NCBI GenBank assembly: GCA_001312325.1
Contig: BBDJ01000031.1
Coordinates: 1 to 61,799 of the forward strand
Direction: 5' to 3'
Length of the DNA: 61,799 nucleotides
From: Lysinibacillus pakistanensis
GTDB taxonomy: Bacteria > Bacillota > Bacilli > Bacillales_A > Planococcaceae
Part shown: piece after piece, positions 39,963-50,089 of the stretch
Layout of the letters: every line of letters starts with the position of its first letter
Position numbering within the stretch: position 1 is the stretch's first letter
Notes under the pieces: model-generated
What the model saw: the letters and a program-made list of their open reading frames with translations, nothing else
What the model was told of the DNA's origin: nothing
Databases searched by the model: none
Position numbers and translations under genes: made by a program

Positions 39963-40458
39963 ATGGCAAAGCCAAAACATGCTAAGACGAATGCTATACG
40001 ATTGTTAGAGCAACAAAAAATACAATTCGAAGTAATTGAATATGAAACCGGCGATGGTCAAGTAGATGGTATTTCGGTCGCTGAAAAAATTGGCCATCCA
40101 GCTTCTCGCGTTTTTAAAACATTAGTGGCAAAGGCAAGCGCGCAAAAGCTTTTTGTATTTGTTATTCCTGTTGCTCAAGAGCTTGATTTAAAAGCTGCTG
40201 CTAAGGTTGTAGGAGAGAAAAAAAATTGAAATGCTTCCTGTCAAGGAGTTACTGAGCTATACAGGCTATGTCCGTGGTGGCTGCTCACCTGTAGGCATGA
40301 AAAAGCTTTATCCAACAGTCATTGATGCATCGGCACAAGAGCAAGGCGATATTATTGTTAGCGCTGGTAAAATTGGAATGCAAATCCATGTACAATTAGC
40401 TGATTTAATTACTATTACGAAAGCAAAGCTGGAAGCGATTACAACTACCCATGAATGA
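39963..40458 (+). CDS. ybaK: Cys-tRNA(Pro)/Cys-tRNA(Cys) deacylase YbaK
   Basis: 164 residues after removal of one A in the A8 run near 40218. YbaK/EbsC blocks: [13 protein letters not shown] with the essential lysine, [27 protein letters not shown]. Edits Cys wrongly attached to tRNA(Pro). The stop codon lies next to a terminator stem. Confidence 0.92.
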
Positions 40459-40475
40459 AAGGTGGGTAGTTTTTT
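40443..40475 (+). terminator. Terminator of ybaK
   Basis: ACTACCCA-TGAATGAAAGG-TGGGTAGTTTTTTT; the stop codon lies in the loop. Confidence 0.88.
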
Positions 40476-40618
40476 TATTTGGATTTAAATCTTTGTTAAA
40501 GTGAACCGCTCAGGTAACCAAAACATTTTTATAAGAGAAGGCAAGACACATCCCCTCGTTTTTTATAGAAACTATGGTACAGTTAGAGCAATCATACATA
40601 CATAGAGAGGGTTATGAA

Positions 40619-41254
40619 ATGCAAAAAGTTATGGGGTGGCGTTGGGCATTTTTTATAGGCGGCTTAATAGTTATGTCCCTTGGGATTACTATGTCTATTA
40701 AGGGCAAGATTGTAGGGACAAGCCCATGGGATGTGTTGCATGTGGGTTTATTCCAAAATTTTGTTTATCGATTGGGACGTGGTCTATTTTAACAGGCCTT
40801 TTTTATTGTTGCTTCGACCTCAATTGTTTTACGACAATGGCCAAAGATAGGAACATGGCTTAATATGCTACTAATTGGATCATTTATAGATGTTTTTAAT
40901 TGGCTATTGCCATCAACGAATATATATAGCTTACAGGTTACTTATTTTGTGATAGGTTTATTTGTTTTAAGTTTTGGCTGTGGCATGTATATTGCACCTA
41001 ATATGGGAGCTGGACCACGTGATACATTGATGATGATTCTGGTTGAAAAATTTGGTGGTACCATTAAAACGGCGAGAATGGGTATAGAGGTGCTAGTGAC
41101 AATTTTCGGCTGGTTGCTTGGAGGACCTGTGGGTGTTGGGACAGTGGTGATTGCTTTAACATCAGGCTATATTGTGCAATATTCATTACCTTATTGTCGA
41201 AAGCTTTTAATGAAGTGTATTGGCAATATTGAGGATATGAAGCCTTTCTATTAA
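40619..41254 (+). CDS. YczE/YitT-family integral membrane protein
   Basis: 211 residues after adding one lost G near 40763 and dropping one T near 40803. Five membrane segments; GWRWAFFIGGLIVMSLGITMSIKG, VGTSPWDVLHVGLFQ, and NMGAGPRDTLMMIL are typical YczE-family blocks (duplicated G-x-x-PWD / G-P-R-D motif). In B. subtilis YczE influences surfactin/antibiotic synthesis; the general role is unknown. The gap before it contains one stray GAACCGCTCAGGTAACC unit of the 21-nt repeat type near 40503. Confidence 0.8.
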
Positions 41255-41258
41255 ATAG

Positions 41259-41311
41259 GAAGCTACTTTTATCATAAAGGATAGAAGTAGCTTCTCATTT
41301 TTTTTGCGGTT
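41259..41311 (+). terminator. Terminator of the YczE-like gene
   Basis: GAAGCTACTTTTATC-ATAAAG-GATAGAAGTAGCTTC with a following T8 run. Confidence 0.88.
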
Positions 41312-41352
41312 GTTTCATATAATGCAGGGCATAGGGTAAAGGAGGAGCGGTA

Positions 41353-42430
41353 TTGAACGGAAATGTGACCTATTATTTTGGACACGCATTGACAGGGCAA
41401 GGAATTAAACAATTATATAAAGAAATGATGGATGAGGCGGAATTGGTTTATCTTTTGCAGGGTGCTCCAACAATGAAGGGGTCGGAGCTTTTAAAAGAGC
41501 TTGGTTATTTTTATGTCAAGCAAGGCTTTGCTGTAGAATGGTTCAAGGACGCGCTGTTGGAGGATGTTGTAGAGGCGGTATTTGTTCGAGGGTGTAATCG
41601 ACTCTATATTTGGTCATCTGAATGGGGGATTGAACCGACTTTCCTTGGAACAAAGCATCGTGTGCTATCATTTTATGATTGTTTAGAGGACCTCCAGCTC
41701 GAGAAAGTTGGCGAACAGCTTGCTGAGGCAATGAAGGAACGAGAGTTATGGCGTGATAAATGTATCGCTATGCTAAGTAAAGCTATTAAGATTCATGACG
41801 ATTGGGAGATTGTCACACAAAGCTGTATGAATTGGCAAGCATTAAATGATCAAGTGGAAATGTTAAAAACAAACGTTTTTCAATCAATCATTTTAAATAA
41901 ACCTGGACTACGTACACATCGCTTACTAGGAACATTAACACCAAGAGGCGCTGAAAATACAGTAGAGAGTATTACTAAAAATTTAGCTCGCCGATTAATG
42001 ATAAAAGGTAAGCCGGGAACAGGTAAATCTTCCTTGATGAAGGACTTAGCAGATGAAGCCAATAAGAGAGGGCTAGATACACAAATTATTTGGTGCGGTT
42101 TAGATGCAGGCTCTGTTGATATGGTCATTATCCCGGAATTAAATTTTTGTATATTTGATAGTACAGAACCACATGTCTTTGATCCACAGGATGGCAGACT
42201 GGGAGATGAAATTTTTGATATAGGGAAACATTGCGCATTATCACAGGATGCAGAAGTTCTAATCGAAGATATTCGTGCAAAGTATAAAGAGGCTATACAG
42301 GATGCGATGGGCTACTCCAAGCGATATGCAGAAGCGGAGTATACTGTTCGGCGTTTATTGGACCATTGTTTATCTACTTCACTTTGGCGAGAAAAAAACT
42401 GCTCCACTTTTCGAAAGATTAACAAAGTAA
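41353..42430 (+). CDS. PRK06851-type P-loop ATPase
   Basis: 358 residues; removal of one A in the A7 run near 42394 gives a clean end LFERLTK. TTG start after AAGGAGGAG. An N-terminal half (YYFGHALTGQGIKQLYKEMM) resembles a degenerate P-loop domain and the second half has a full Walker A GKPGTGKSS plus NFCIFDSTEPHVFDP and YKEAIQDAMGYSKRYAEAEY. These duplicated-ATPase proteins occur in many spore formers without a known role. Confidence 0.8.
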
Positions 42431-42497
42431 TTTTTCAATTGGCATGCTTATGCTACACTAGGAGCTAGAACAGTTTTCCTAGGAAAGGATGATACGC

Positions 42498-43688
42498 TTG
42501 TCAAAAGTATTAAATGCATTTTTAGACGAAAACCTACAAGACTTAAGAGACCAAGGCTTATACAACGAGATTGATCCAGTAGAGGGAGCCAATGGACCTG
42601 TTATTCAGGTGCGCGGCAAAAATCTTATTAACTTGTCCTCAAACAACTATCTTGGCTTAGCAACAAATGAAGAATTGAAGCGTATTGCCAAAGAGACAAT
42701 TGATAAATATGGTGTCGGAGCAGGTGCTGTTCGTACTATAAATGGTACGCTTGATCTACACGTTAAACTGGAAGAAAAGCTTGCTGAATTTAAAGGAACA
42801 GAAGCAGCTATTTCCTATCAATCAGGCTTTAATTGTAATATGGCAGCGATTTCAGCTGTAATGGATAAAAATGATGCGATTCTTTCAGATCAATTGAATC
42901 ATGCTTCTATTATCGATGGTTGTCGTTTATCAAAGGCGAAAATCATTGCGTTTAATCACTCTGATATGGATGATTTACGTGCGAAGGCAAAAGCAGCAAA
43001 AGAATCTGGGTTATACAATAAAATTATGGTCATTACTGATGGTGTTTTCTCCATGGATGGTGATATTGCTAAACTGCCGGAAATTGTGGAGATTGCAAAG
43101 GAATTTGATTTAATTACGTATGTAGATGATGCGCATGGCTCGGGTGTTACTGGTAAAGGAAAGGGTACAGTGAAGCATTTCGGCTTAGAAAAAGAAATCG
43201 ACTTCCAAATTGGTACACTTTCTAAGGCGATTGGCGTTGTTGGCGGATATGTTGCAGGTAAGAAAAACTTAATTGACTGGCTAAAAGTACGCTCTCGTCC
43301 ATTTTTATTCTCAACAGCATTACCGCCTGGCGATGTGGCAGCGATTACGGCAGCAGTACAAATGTTAATTGATTCCACTGAGCTTCATGATAAACTTTGG
43401 GAAAATGGCGATTATTTAAAATCAGGGCTTGCTAAGCTAGGCTTTAATATTGGGGAATCCGAAACGCCAATAACTCCATGTATTATTGGCGATGAAAAGC
43501 TGACGCAGGATTTCTCTAGACGCTTATTTGAAGAGGGCGTTTATGCGAAATCAATCGTTTTCCCAACGGTTCCAAAGGGTACAGGTCGTGTTCGTAATAT
43601 GCCTACAGCGGCTCATACAAAAGAAATGCTGGATAATGCACTCGCAATTTATGAAAAAGTAGGTCGCGAACTAGACGTTATTCAATAA
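42498..43688 (+). CDS. kbl: Glycine C-acetyltransferase (2-amino-3-ketobutyrate CoA ligase)
   Basis: 396 residues, free of frame breaks. PLP enzyme of the alpha-oxoamine synthase group: [21 protein letters not shown], the lysine-bearing [44 protein letters not shown] 42498 is preferred because AAGGATG is 6 bases upstream; an ATG at 42489 abuts the site. Cleaves 2-amino-3-oxobutyrate with CoA to glycine and acetyl-CoA. The usual partner threonine dehydrogenase gene is not adjacent. Confidence 0.92.
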   Translation: MSKVLNAFLDENLQDLRDQGLYNEIDPVEGANGPVIQVRGKNLINLSSNNYLGLATNEELKRIAKETIDKYGVGAGAVRTINGTLDLHVKLEEKLAEFKGTEAAISYQSGFNCNMAAISAVMDKNDAILSDQLNHASIIDGCRLSKAKIIAFNHSDMDDLRAKAKAAKESGLYNKIMVITDGVFSMDGDIAKLPEIVEIAKEFDLITYVDDAHGSGVTGKGKGTVKHFGLEKEIDFQIGTLSKAIGVVGGYVAGKKNLIDWLKVRSRPFLFSTALPPGDVAAITAAVQMLIDSTELHDKLWENGDYLKSGLAKLGFNIGESETPITPCIIGDEKLTQDFSRRLFEEGVYAKSIVFPTVPKGTGRVRNMPTAAHTKEMLDNALAIYEKVGRELDVIQ

Positions 43689-43722
43689 AAAAGGGTCTCC
43701 TCTTCGTGAGGCACCCTTTTTT
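43686..43722 (+). terminator. Terminator of kbl
   Basis: AAAAAGGGTCTCCTC-TTC-GTGAGGCACCCTTTTTT overlapping the stop codon. Confidence 0.88.
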
Positions 43723-43732
43723 ATATTTAGAT

Positions 43733-43843
43733 GGATAGAACATTCAAAGTGACGGATAGGTAAACTGAATCAACGGATAGAACCCTCAAAGTGATGGATA
43801 GCTAGAGTGAATCAATCTATTAAAACGCTCAAAATGGATAAGC
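43733..43843. repeat. 21-nt-period repeat array, type GGATAG(N)AGTGAAT
   Basis: Four exact-length 21-base units (43733, 43754, 43775, 43796) each begin GGATAG; alternate units are more alike, giving a 42-base superunit, and a fifth is degenerate. It fills the gap between kbl and the convergent CoA transferase gene. No start codon or site. Confidence 0.85.
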
Positions 43844-43844
43844 T

Positions 43845-45041
43845 CTATTTTGAATGAATGATATTTGCGGTTTTTAACTGTTTGATGCGTTCATCTGTCA
43901 CATGCAATGATTTTAAAATTTCCTCATTATGCTGCCCTAATGTTGGAGCGGCTTTTGTTAGCTGTCCAGGGGTCTGAGAAAATTTCGCTGGGAAGCCTAG
44001 TGTACGCATTTGTCCAGCCGTTGGATGCTCATAGGACAGGACCATGCCACGCTCCAAAATATGAGGATCATTCAATGTTTGATCGTAGGAATAGATTGGG
44101 CTAGATGGTACACCATATTCATCTAAAAGCTGAAGCCAATATGCAGCTTTATGCTTTACTAATTCACTTTCGATTTCTTCCTCCAATGCTTTAACATTTT
44201 GAGCCCGCAAATAGTTTGACGCGAATAGTGGATTACTCAGCCAATCTGGACGGTGGACGACTTTGGTAGCAAAGATCTCCCATAGCTTTTGATTACCTGC
44301 ACCAACTAAAATATAATCATCCTGTGTTTTAAAACCTGATAAGGTGCAGAGACACGATGCGCAGTACCTGCTCGCTCAGGGAGCTGGCCTTGCCCAAAGT
44401 AGGCTGCAGCCTCCCAAACCGTCCATGCCAGTCCAGACTCTACTAAGGAAACATCAATATATTGTCCTTCACCACTACGCAGCTTGTAAATATAGGCCAT
44501 TAAAATAGACTGCAATGCTGTTTGAGCAGCCGCAATATCGTTTACAGCAAAGCCAACCTTTACTGGTCTGCCATCTGCTTCACCAGTCATATGTATTAAG
44601 CCGCTAAGTCCTTGCGCCATAATATCGTAGCCGCCTTTTTGACTATAAGGACCTGTTTGACCATAACCTGAAATAGAGCAATAAATAAGGCCAGGATTCA
44701 TATCTTTTAATGTTGCATAATCTATCCCTAATTTTTTTGTGACGCCAGGCCGATAATTTTCCACAAGCACATCTACCGATTGGATAAGCTCTTTAAATAG
44801 TTCTAATCCCTCAGGTGTTTTTAAATTCAAGCAAACACCTTTTTTTATTACGATTAACCATCATATACATATGGCTTTCTTCATTAATAAAGGGACCCAT
44901 TGTACGTGTGTCGTCTCCATTGGGATACTTCTCAATTTTAATGACTTCAGCCCCCATATCTGCTAATACCATTGTGCAGTATGGACCAGCAAGCACCTGT
45001 GATAGATCAACAACTTTTAAGCCTTGCAATGCTTGATTCAT
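43845..45041 (-). CDS. CaiB/BaiF family III CoA transferase
   Basis: 398 residues when one T is removed (T7 run near 44835) and one lost A restored (near 44325). LKVVDLSQVLAGPYCTMVLADMGAEVIKIE with the catalytic Asp in the later NYRPGVTKKLGIDY context, GYDIMAQGLSGLIHMTGE and IDVSLVESGLAWT are family blocks. These enzymes move CoA between acids (for example oxalate, carnitine or succinyl-CoA-dependent activations). Last gene of the S-box operon; its start overlaps the preceding stop as ATGA. Confidence 0.88.
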
Positions 45042-46200
45042 TTTTCATCGACTCCATCTTTTTTTCACTAAAGTAATATTTCGTAGGGCTGGAAGGGAGG
45101 TTGCGCCTGCTAAAGCAATGGAAACTTTCAATTCATCATATAGATTCGTCATGACTTTTTCCACTCCATGCTGTCCATCTAACGCCAGCCCATAGACAAA
45201 AGGACGACCAATAGCTACTGCATCTGCCCCTAAAGAAAGTGCTTTTAGGGCATCCATACCACGATACACGCCACTATCTAAAATGATTGGAATTTGTCCA
45301 TTTACCGCTTTGACAATCACAGGAAGCGCATCGAGTGATCCTACTACACCATCCAGTTGGCGCCCCCCATGATTTGAAACAATAATACCATCGATACCAT
45401 TTTCTATAGCTAGCTTTGCGTCTTCAGGATGTAAAATACCTTTTAATAATATAGGGAGATTAGATCTGCGCTTTAATTCACGTACATTTTCCCAATTCAA
45501 AGTAGGATGGAAAACATTTTGCAACACACCCTGGACGTAGGATTCAAATGATTCATCTGGCAGGGATGCCATAAAAACAGGATCATTGATATAGTTTCCT
45601 CTTGCATAGCCTAGCTTTAAAGGCGAAAATTGATTGCGCACATCCTCTTCACGCCAGCCAAGCATAACTGTATCGACTGTAAGGACGATTGCTTCAAAGC
45701 CAGCAGACTCTGCTCGAGCGGCCATACTATAAGCAATTTCCTCGTTGGTAGACCAATATAACTGAAACCATTTTGTAGCCGTAGGAGCAGCTTGTGCAAC
45801 CTCTTCAAGTCCGTAGCTAGAAACTGTACTTTGTATATAGGGTATTTTTAATTGTTGAGCAGCGCGAACAACTGCAAGCTCTCCATCATCATGCGCCATT
45901 TTATTCATCCCAACAGGTGCAAATAAAAAGGGTGTTGGATATGTTTTTCCGAAAAGCTTTATCGAAGTGTCAACATTTGAAACATCATTTAAAAAGCGGG
46001 GCACAATGGAATACTTTTCAAAAGCAGCACGATTATTGCGCAATGTTTGTTCGCCTCCTGCACCGGAGCGTATGTAGCCAAAAGGTCCAGCTTCCATTTT
46101 TTCCGCTACAGCCTTCTCTAAATCGTCAAAACAAATGGGGAAGGGAGATTGGGCAGTTATATTTTTTTAATAGAAGGTCTCCATTAGTTGTTTTTGTCAT
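45038..46200 (-). CDS. FMN-dependent alpha-hydroxyacid oxidase (lactate oxidase/monooxygenase-like)
   Basis: 386 residues with one A removed at each of two A7 runs (near 46163 and 45061). FMN/substrate residues are visible in GPFGYIRSGAGGE, FAPVGMNKMAHDDGE, WFQLYWS, LLKGILHPEDAK, SNHGGRQLDG and DSGVYRGMDALKALSLGADAVAIGRPFVYG. Oxidises a 2-hydroxy acid to a 2-oxo acid. Placed in a methionine-regulated operon, the substrate could be 2-hydroxy-4-methylthiobutyrate rather than lactate (inference). GAGGTAG site before ATG 46200. Confidence 0.88.
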
Positions 46201-46243
46201 CGTCACTACCTCACTTATTTATTAAAAATGGGCTTTCTTTTGT

Positions 46244-46992
46244 TTAAAAATGCTGTATGCCTTCGTTATAATCTTCTGAGCTAAAGGAGTCGAGAATGAT
46301 TTGAGCTAGCACATCATTTTCTTCATTTTCTCCATCTACAATAGCTTGAATAATTTTTTTTATGCCTGCATTGGCAACAGATGATTTACTTAAGAGATGC
46401 TCAGCGAATTGCAGTGTGGCATTTTCAATATCCTCTGGCTCATGTAGGGCAGTAATCAAGCCAATGCGCTTTCCTTCTTCAGCAGTAAAGATGTTTGCTG
46501 TGTATAAAATTTCCTTTGCCTTAGCAACTCCAACAATATTGATAAGACGCTTTGTACTTTCAAGATTATAGACAATTCCGATGTTTGCTGCAGTGATACC
46601 TAATTTACTTTTAGGTGTAGCAATTCTAAAATCGCAGGCGTTTGCTAACTCTAAGCCACCACCAATAGCTAAGCCTGTATCATAGCAATGGTTGGGTGCG
46701 GAAATTTATAGAGTGCATCAATTGCCTTTAATGCTAAATCATTATATGCCTTCGCGTTGTCAGCAGCATAACGAATATCTAAAAACTCACTAATATCTGC
46801 CCCCGAAGAAAAGGCTACTTCATTCACGCCGCGGACAACTAAAAGTTTAATAGATGGGTCAGAACTTAAATGACTAAGCTCATTCAAAATAGCCTGAAAC
46901 ATTTCCCTTGATAAAGAGTTACGTTTCTCAGGACGATTAATTACTAAAGTTGCTATATAACCATTTTTCTCTATATAAATTTCCTTTGTCAC
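46244..46992 (-). CDS. Enoyl-CoA hydratase/isomerase-family protein
   Basis: 249 residues once one lost G near 46675 is restored (IQGLAIGGGLELANACDFRIA). AFSSGADISEF and GGGLELANACD form the oxyanion hole; KSKLGITAANIGIVYN replaces the usual GLTE/GGTQ segment, so the specificity may be unusual. Starts 11 bases after metI, hence within the same transcript as the methionine transporter. Confidence 0.86.
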
Positions 46993-47003
46993 AGTGCTCC
47001 TCC

Positions 47004-47675
47004 TTAATCCTTCTTAAGTTTTGCTGCAAATCGATTACCAATAGATTGAATACTCTGAACAAGGATGATTAAAATAAAGACGGTCGCATACATAACATCG
47101 ACCTCATAGCGTAAATGACCATAACGGTAAGCAAGATCACCTAAACCACCCGCACCAACCATACCTGCCATTGCCGTTGCCCCAATAAGACCAATTGTGG
47201 CAATGGTTAAGCCTAAAATAATAGAAGGGCGAGCCTCGCGTAATAAAACATTCCAGATGATATGACGGCGTTTAATGCCCATTGCTGTATAAGCCTCTAC
47301 AACACCTGGGTCGACTTCTAAAAGTGCTGTCTCCATCAGTCGTGCGATATAAGGTGCCGTATAAACAACAAGTGGTACAATCACACCTTTTACACCAATA
47401 GTTGTCCCAACAATTAGCTTTGTAAATGGTAAAATAAAGAAGAGTAAAATGATAAATGGGACGGAGCGAATTATATTAATGAATAAATTGAAAAATTGAT
47501 AAAGAAATTTATTTTCGAAAGATTGACCAGGACGTGTTAAAACAATTAAGAGCCCTAATGGAATCCCAATGACAACAGAAAAGAATAAAGAAATTCCGAC
47601 CATTTGGAAGGTTTCGATAATTGATTTCCCAATAACATCTGACCAATCTGTAAAGAAGCTTTGAATACTATTCAT
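47004..47675 (-). CDS. metI: Methionine ABC transporter permease
   Basis: 223 residues, complete. Five membrane segments and the permease coupling loop EAYTAMGIKRRHIIWNVLLREARPSIILG (EAA motif). Opening SIQSFFTDWSDVIGKSIIETFQMVGIS is typical of MetI/MetP. Overlaps metN by 8 bases. Confidence 0.93.
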   Translation of the reverse strand: MNSIQSFFTDWSDVIGKSIIETFQMVGISLFFSVVIGIPLGLLIVLTRPGQSFENKFLYQFFNLFINIIRSVPFIILLFFILPFTKLIVGTTIGVKGVIVPLVVYTAPYIARLMETALLEVDPGVVEAYTAMGIKRRHIIWNVLLREARPSIILGLTIATIGLIGATAMAGMVGAGGLGDLAYRYGHLRYEVDVMYATVFILIILVQSIQSIGNRFAAKLKKD

Positions 47676-48693
47676 TTTGTTCGCCTCCTAATTCTTCTAC
47701 GGCTACTCCATTTTCGGTGAAATACGTTAATGCCTTTTGTACAATTTGTGCTTCACCATTTAAATGAACGACAATATTTCCGACGATGCCGTTTTTTAAT
47801 TCAATAATATTGGCAGTTAAAATATTTGGCTGAACATCGTAAACTTTGCTGACCTCTGCCAATAACGGTTTTCCAGTACTTTCGCCGAGAAATGTTAGAC
47901 GAATAACACTCCCTGAAACATTGAGCTGCTGAATAAGGGAAGGGGATAGATTGCGCTGTGAAATCGTGCTCAAGAACTTTCTCGTTGTTGGATGCTGTGG
48001 CTTCGCAAAAAGATCAATAGCTGAACCATATTCCACAACTTTCCCTGCTTCAAGAACAGATACGTCATCGCAGATTTTTTGTATGACATTCATTTCATGC
48101 GTAATGAGTAAAATAGTAATGCCTAGCTCACGATTAATTTTCAATAAAAGCTCAAGAATGGCTTCTGTTGTTTCTGGATCAAGTGCACTAGTCGCTTCAT
48201 CACTTAGTAAGATTTCAGGTTCTTGTGCCAACACACGTGCAATAGCAACGCGTTGTTTTTGACCACCTGAAAGCTGACCTGGAAAGCTCTCTAATTTTTC
48301 TGTTAAGCCAACAATTTCAGCATATTTCGCCACACGATTTTTCACTTCGGTATCGTTATAGCCAAGTAGCTTTAATGGGACAGCTATATTGTTATAAACA
48401 GTTGCGGTTTTTAAGAGATTAAAATGCTGGAAAATCATCCCGATTTTTTGACGAGTCTTACGAAGATCATTAAGGGAAAGAGAAGTAATATCCACATTAT
48501 TGATCAAAACTTTCCCTGCAGTTGGGCGTTCCAATAGGTTAACACAGCGAATAAGTGTGCTTTTACCTGCACCACTATAGCCAATAACCCCATGAATTTC
48601 ACCTTTTCTAACATGAAGGTTAATCCCATCAACTGCTCTGACAATACCTTTCTTTGTTTTAAATTCTTTAGATATATTTTCTAATCGAATCAT
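47668..48693 (-). CDS. metN: Methionine ABC transporter ATP-binding protein
   Basis: 341 residues, complete. Walker A GYSGAGKSTL, signature LSGGQKQRVAIAR, Walker B EILLSDEATSALDPE, and switch ITHEMNV. Residues 270-341 form the NIL (methionine-sensing) domain, which allows allosteric inhibition by intracellular methionine. AAAGGAGACATCCAG precedes the ATG. Confidence 0.95.
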   Translation of the reverse strand: MIRLENISKEFKTKKGIVRAVDGINLHVRKGEIHGVIGYSGAGKSTLIRCVNLLERPTAGKVLINNVDITSLSLNDLRKTRQKIGMIFQHFNLLKTATVYNNIAVPLKLLGYNDTEVKNRVAKYAEIVGLTEKLESFPGQLSGGQKQRVAIARVLAQEPEILLSDEATSALDPETTEAILELLLKINRELGITILLITHEMNVIQKICDDVSVLEAGKVVEYGSAIDLFAKPQHPTTRKFLSTISQRNLSPSLIQQLNVSGSVIRLTFLGESTGKPLLAEVSKVYDVQPNILTANIIELKNGIVGNIVVHLNGEAQIVQKALTYFTENGVAVEELGGEQNE

Positions 48694-48717
48694 CTGGATG
48701 TCTCCTTTCTAAAAAGC

Positions 48718-48758
48718 AAGAATCTGCTCGTTTTCCCAAAGGAGTCTCGCAGATTCTT
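48718..48758 (-). other. Terminator-like hairpin between metQ and metN
   Basis: Minus-strand AAGAATCTGC and GCAGATTCTT pair perfectly and are followed by GCTTTTTAG. Partial termination here would raise MetQ over the membrane components. Bases 48759-48900 hold no gene. Confidence 0.55.
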
Positions 48759-48900
48759 ATTTTATCCTGCTTAATGGGCTGGAAAATTCCCTCTTCAAGA
48801 ACAAATAATGCTGAGTAGGAATCTAACAGCGGTATAGGCCCGATTTTTCCAACGATTAATCAGTGGAAGATGGGAAAACCCTGTTTTATTTTTAAGCTAC

Positions 48901-49736
48901 CTACCAGCTTGCAATTACAGAACCCTTAAATTCATCTTCAATAAATTTACGTACTTCATCAGATTGATAAGCTTCAACAAATTTTTTTAATCGTTGGATC
49001 ATTCTCATTTTCAGCACGTACTACAATATAGTTTACATAAGGAGAGTCAGTAGATTCTAAAAGGATAGAGTCTTTTTTTAGGATTAATGCCAGCCTCCAG
49101 CGCAAAGTTTGTATTAATAGCTGCTACATCAACCTCACTAAGTTGTTTTGGAATTTGTGCAGCCTCCAACTCTATGAATTTTAAATTTTTCTTGTTTTCC
49201 TCAACATCACGGATAGACGCTGTTAGCCCAGCACCTTCTTTTAATGTAATATAGCCAGCCTCTTGCAGAACAAATAGTGCACGGGCACCGTTTGTCGGAT
49301 CGTTTGGTAAACCAAATGTTGCTCCATCTGGTATTTCATCAAAAGATTTATATTTTTCAGAGTAAACACCCATTGGATTCAGAATAGTTTTTCCAACTGG
49401 TACTAAGTCTGTATCGTGATCTTTATTAAAAGTATCTAAGAAAGGCTCGTGCTGATAGCTGTTTGCATCAAGATCACCTTCAGCTAACGAGGTATTAGGT
49501 AAAACATAGTCAGAGAAGGATTTAAGCTCTACTTCTAAACCTTTTTCCTTTGCCACTTTTGCCGCAGCCTCTGCAATTTGTTCATGTGGACCAGAAGTAA
49601 CACCTACTACGATCTTATTTTCATCAATAGCCTTACCTTGGTCTTCTTTACTATCTTCTTTTGTACCGCAGCCTACTAACGCTGCTGCTAATGTTAGACC
49701 TGCTAAGCCTAATAAAAATTTGTTTCGTTTCTTCAT
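48901..49736 (-). CDS. metQ: Methionine-binding lipoprotein
   Basis: 277 residues after removing one A from two A7 runs (near 49073 and 48984). Lipoprotein signal with lipobox LVGCG (Cys about 22). NlpA-type features: VVGVTSGPHEQIAEAAAKVAKEKGLEVELKSFSDYVLPN, LDANSYQHEPFLD, GATFGLPNDPTNGARALFVLQEAG. Captures methionine outside the cell for MetNI. First gene downstream of the S-box; GGAGGTCATTTTC precedes ATG 49736. Confidence 0.94.
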
Positions 49737-49775
49737 GAAAATGACCTCCAAAGTTTGTTTTATCGATTTTTAAAA

Positions 49776-49933
49776 ATAAAAAAAACTCTCTTATAAACTA
49801 AGAGAGGCTCATGAAAAAAACGTCCTCTCTTATCTATCAAACGATGATCGTTTGCAGGATTTAGCACCTTCCTTTAAAAAGGAGGTTGCCGAGCTTCATA
49901 GGGCCAGTCCCTCAGCTACTCTTGATAAGAGAT
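49776..49933 (-). promoter_or_regulatory. S-box (SAM-I) riboswitch with terminator
   Basis: Minus strand reads CTCTTATCAAGAG, GCTGAGGGACTGGCCC, ATGAAGCTCGGCAACC, AAGGTGCTAAATCC and a closing GATAAGAGAG, all diagnostic of SAM-I. Downstream, CTCTCTTAG-TTTA-TAAGAGAG then eight Ts is the terminator; the P1 strand TAAGAGAG can instead pair with CTCTCTTA as antiterminator. High S-adenosylmethionine should switch the operon off. Confidence 0.97.
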
Positions 49934-49963
49934 ATATAGTATTTTTATAAATCCGATAGAACT

Positions 49964-49992
49964 AATATAAATTATAGGTTATTATTAGTCAA
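49964..49992 (-). promoter_or_regulatory. Promoter of the S-box operon
   Basis: Minus-strand TTGACT (49992-49987) and TATATT (49969-49964) with a 17-bp spacer, about 30 bases upstream of the aptamer. Confidence 0.7.
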
Positions 49993-50017
49993 TAAATATT
50001 TTGATTTTTTATTTTAT

Positions 50018-50056
50018 TTAGCGGGTGTTTATTGTCCACTAAATCAAGATAAAGCC
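50018..50056 (+). repeat. Structured intergenic repeat, copy E (middle part)
   Basis: TTTAGCGGGTGTTTATTGTCCACTAAATCAAGATAAAGCC aligns with TTCAGTGGGTGTCCAAACACCTACTGAATGAAGATAAAGCCC of copy A. The C-G pair at stem position 3 has become T-A, keeping the hairpin. Confidence 0.5.
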
Positions 50057-50089
50057 ACAGAAAATATAGTAGCAAAAAGAGGTGTAGAG

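Noticed and set aside
43733..43843. Possible CRISPR array because of regular short repeats
   Set aside because: Units are contiguous 21-mers with no unique spacers and no cas genes nearby; the same holds for the arrays at 8.9 and 61.7 kb.
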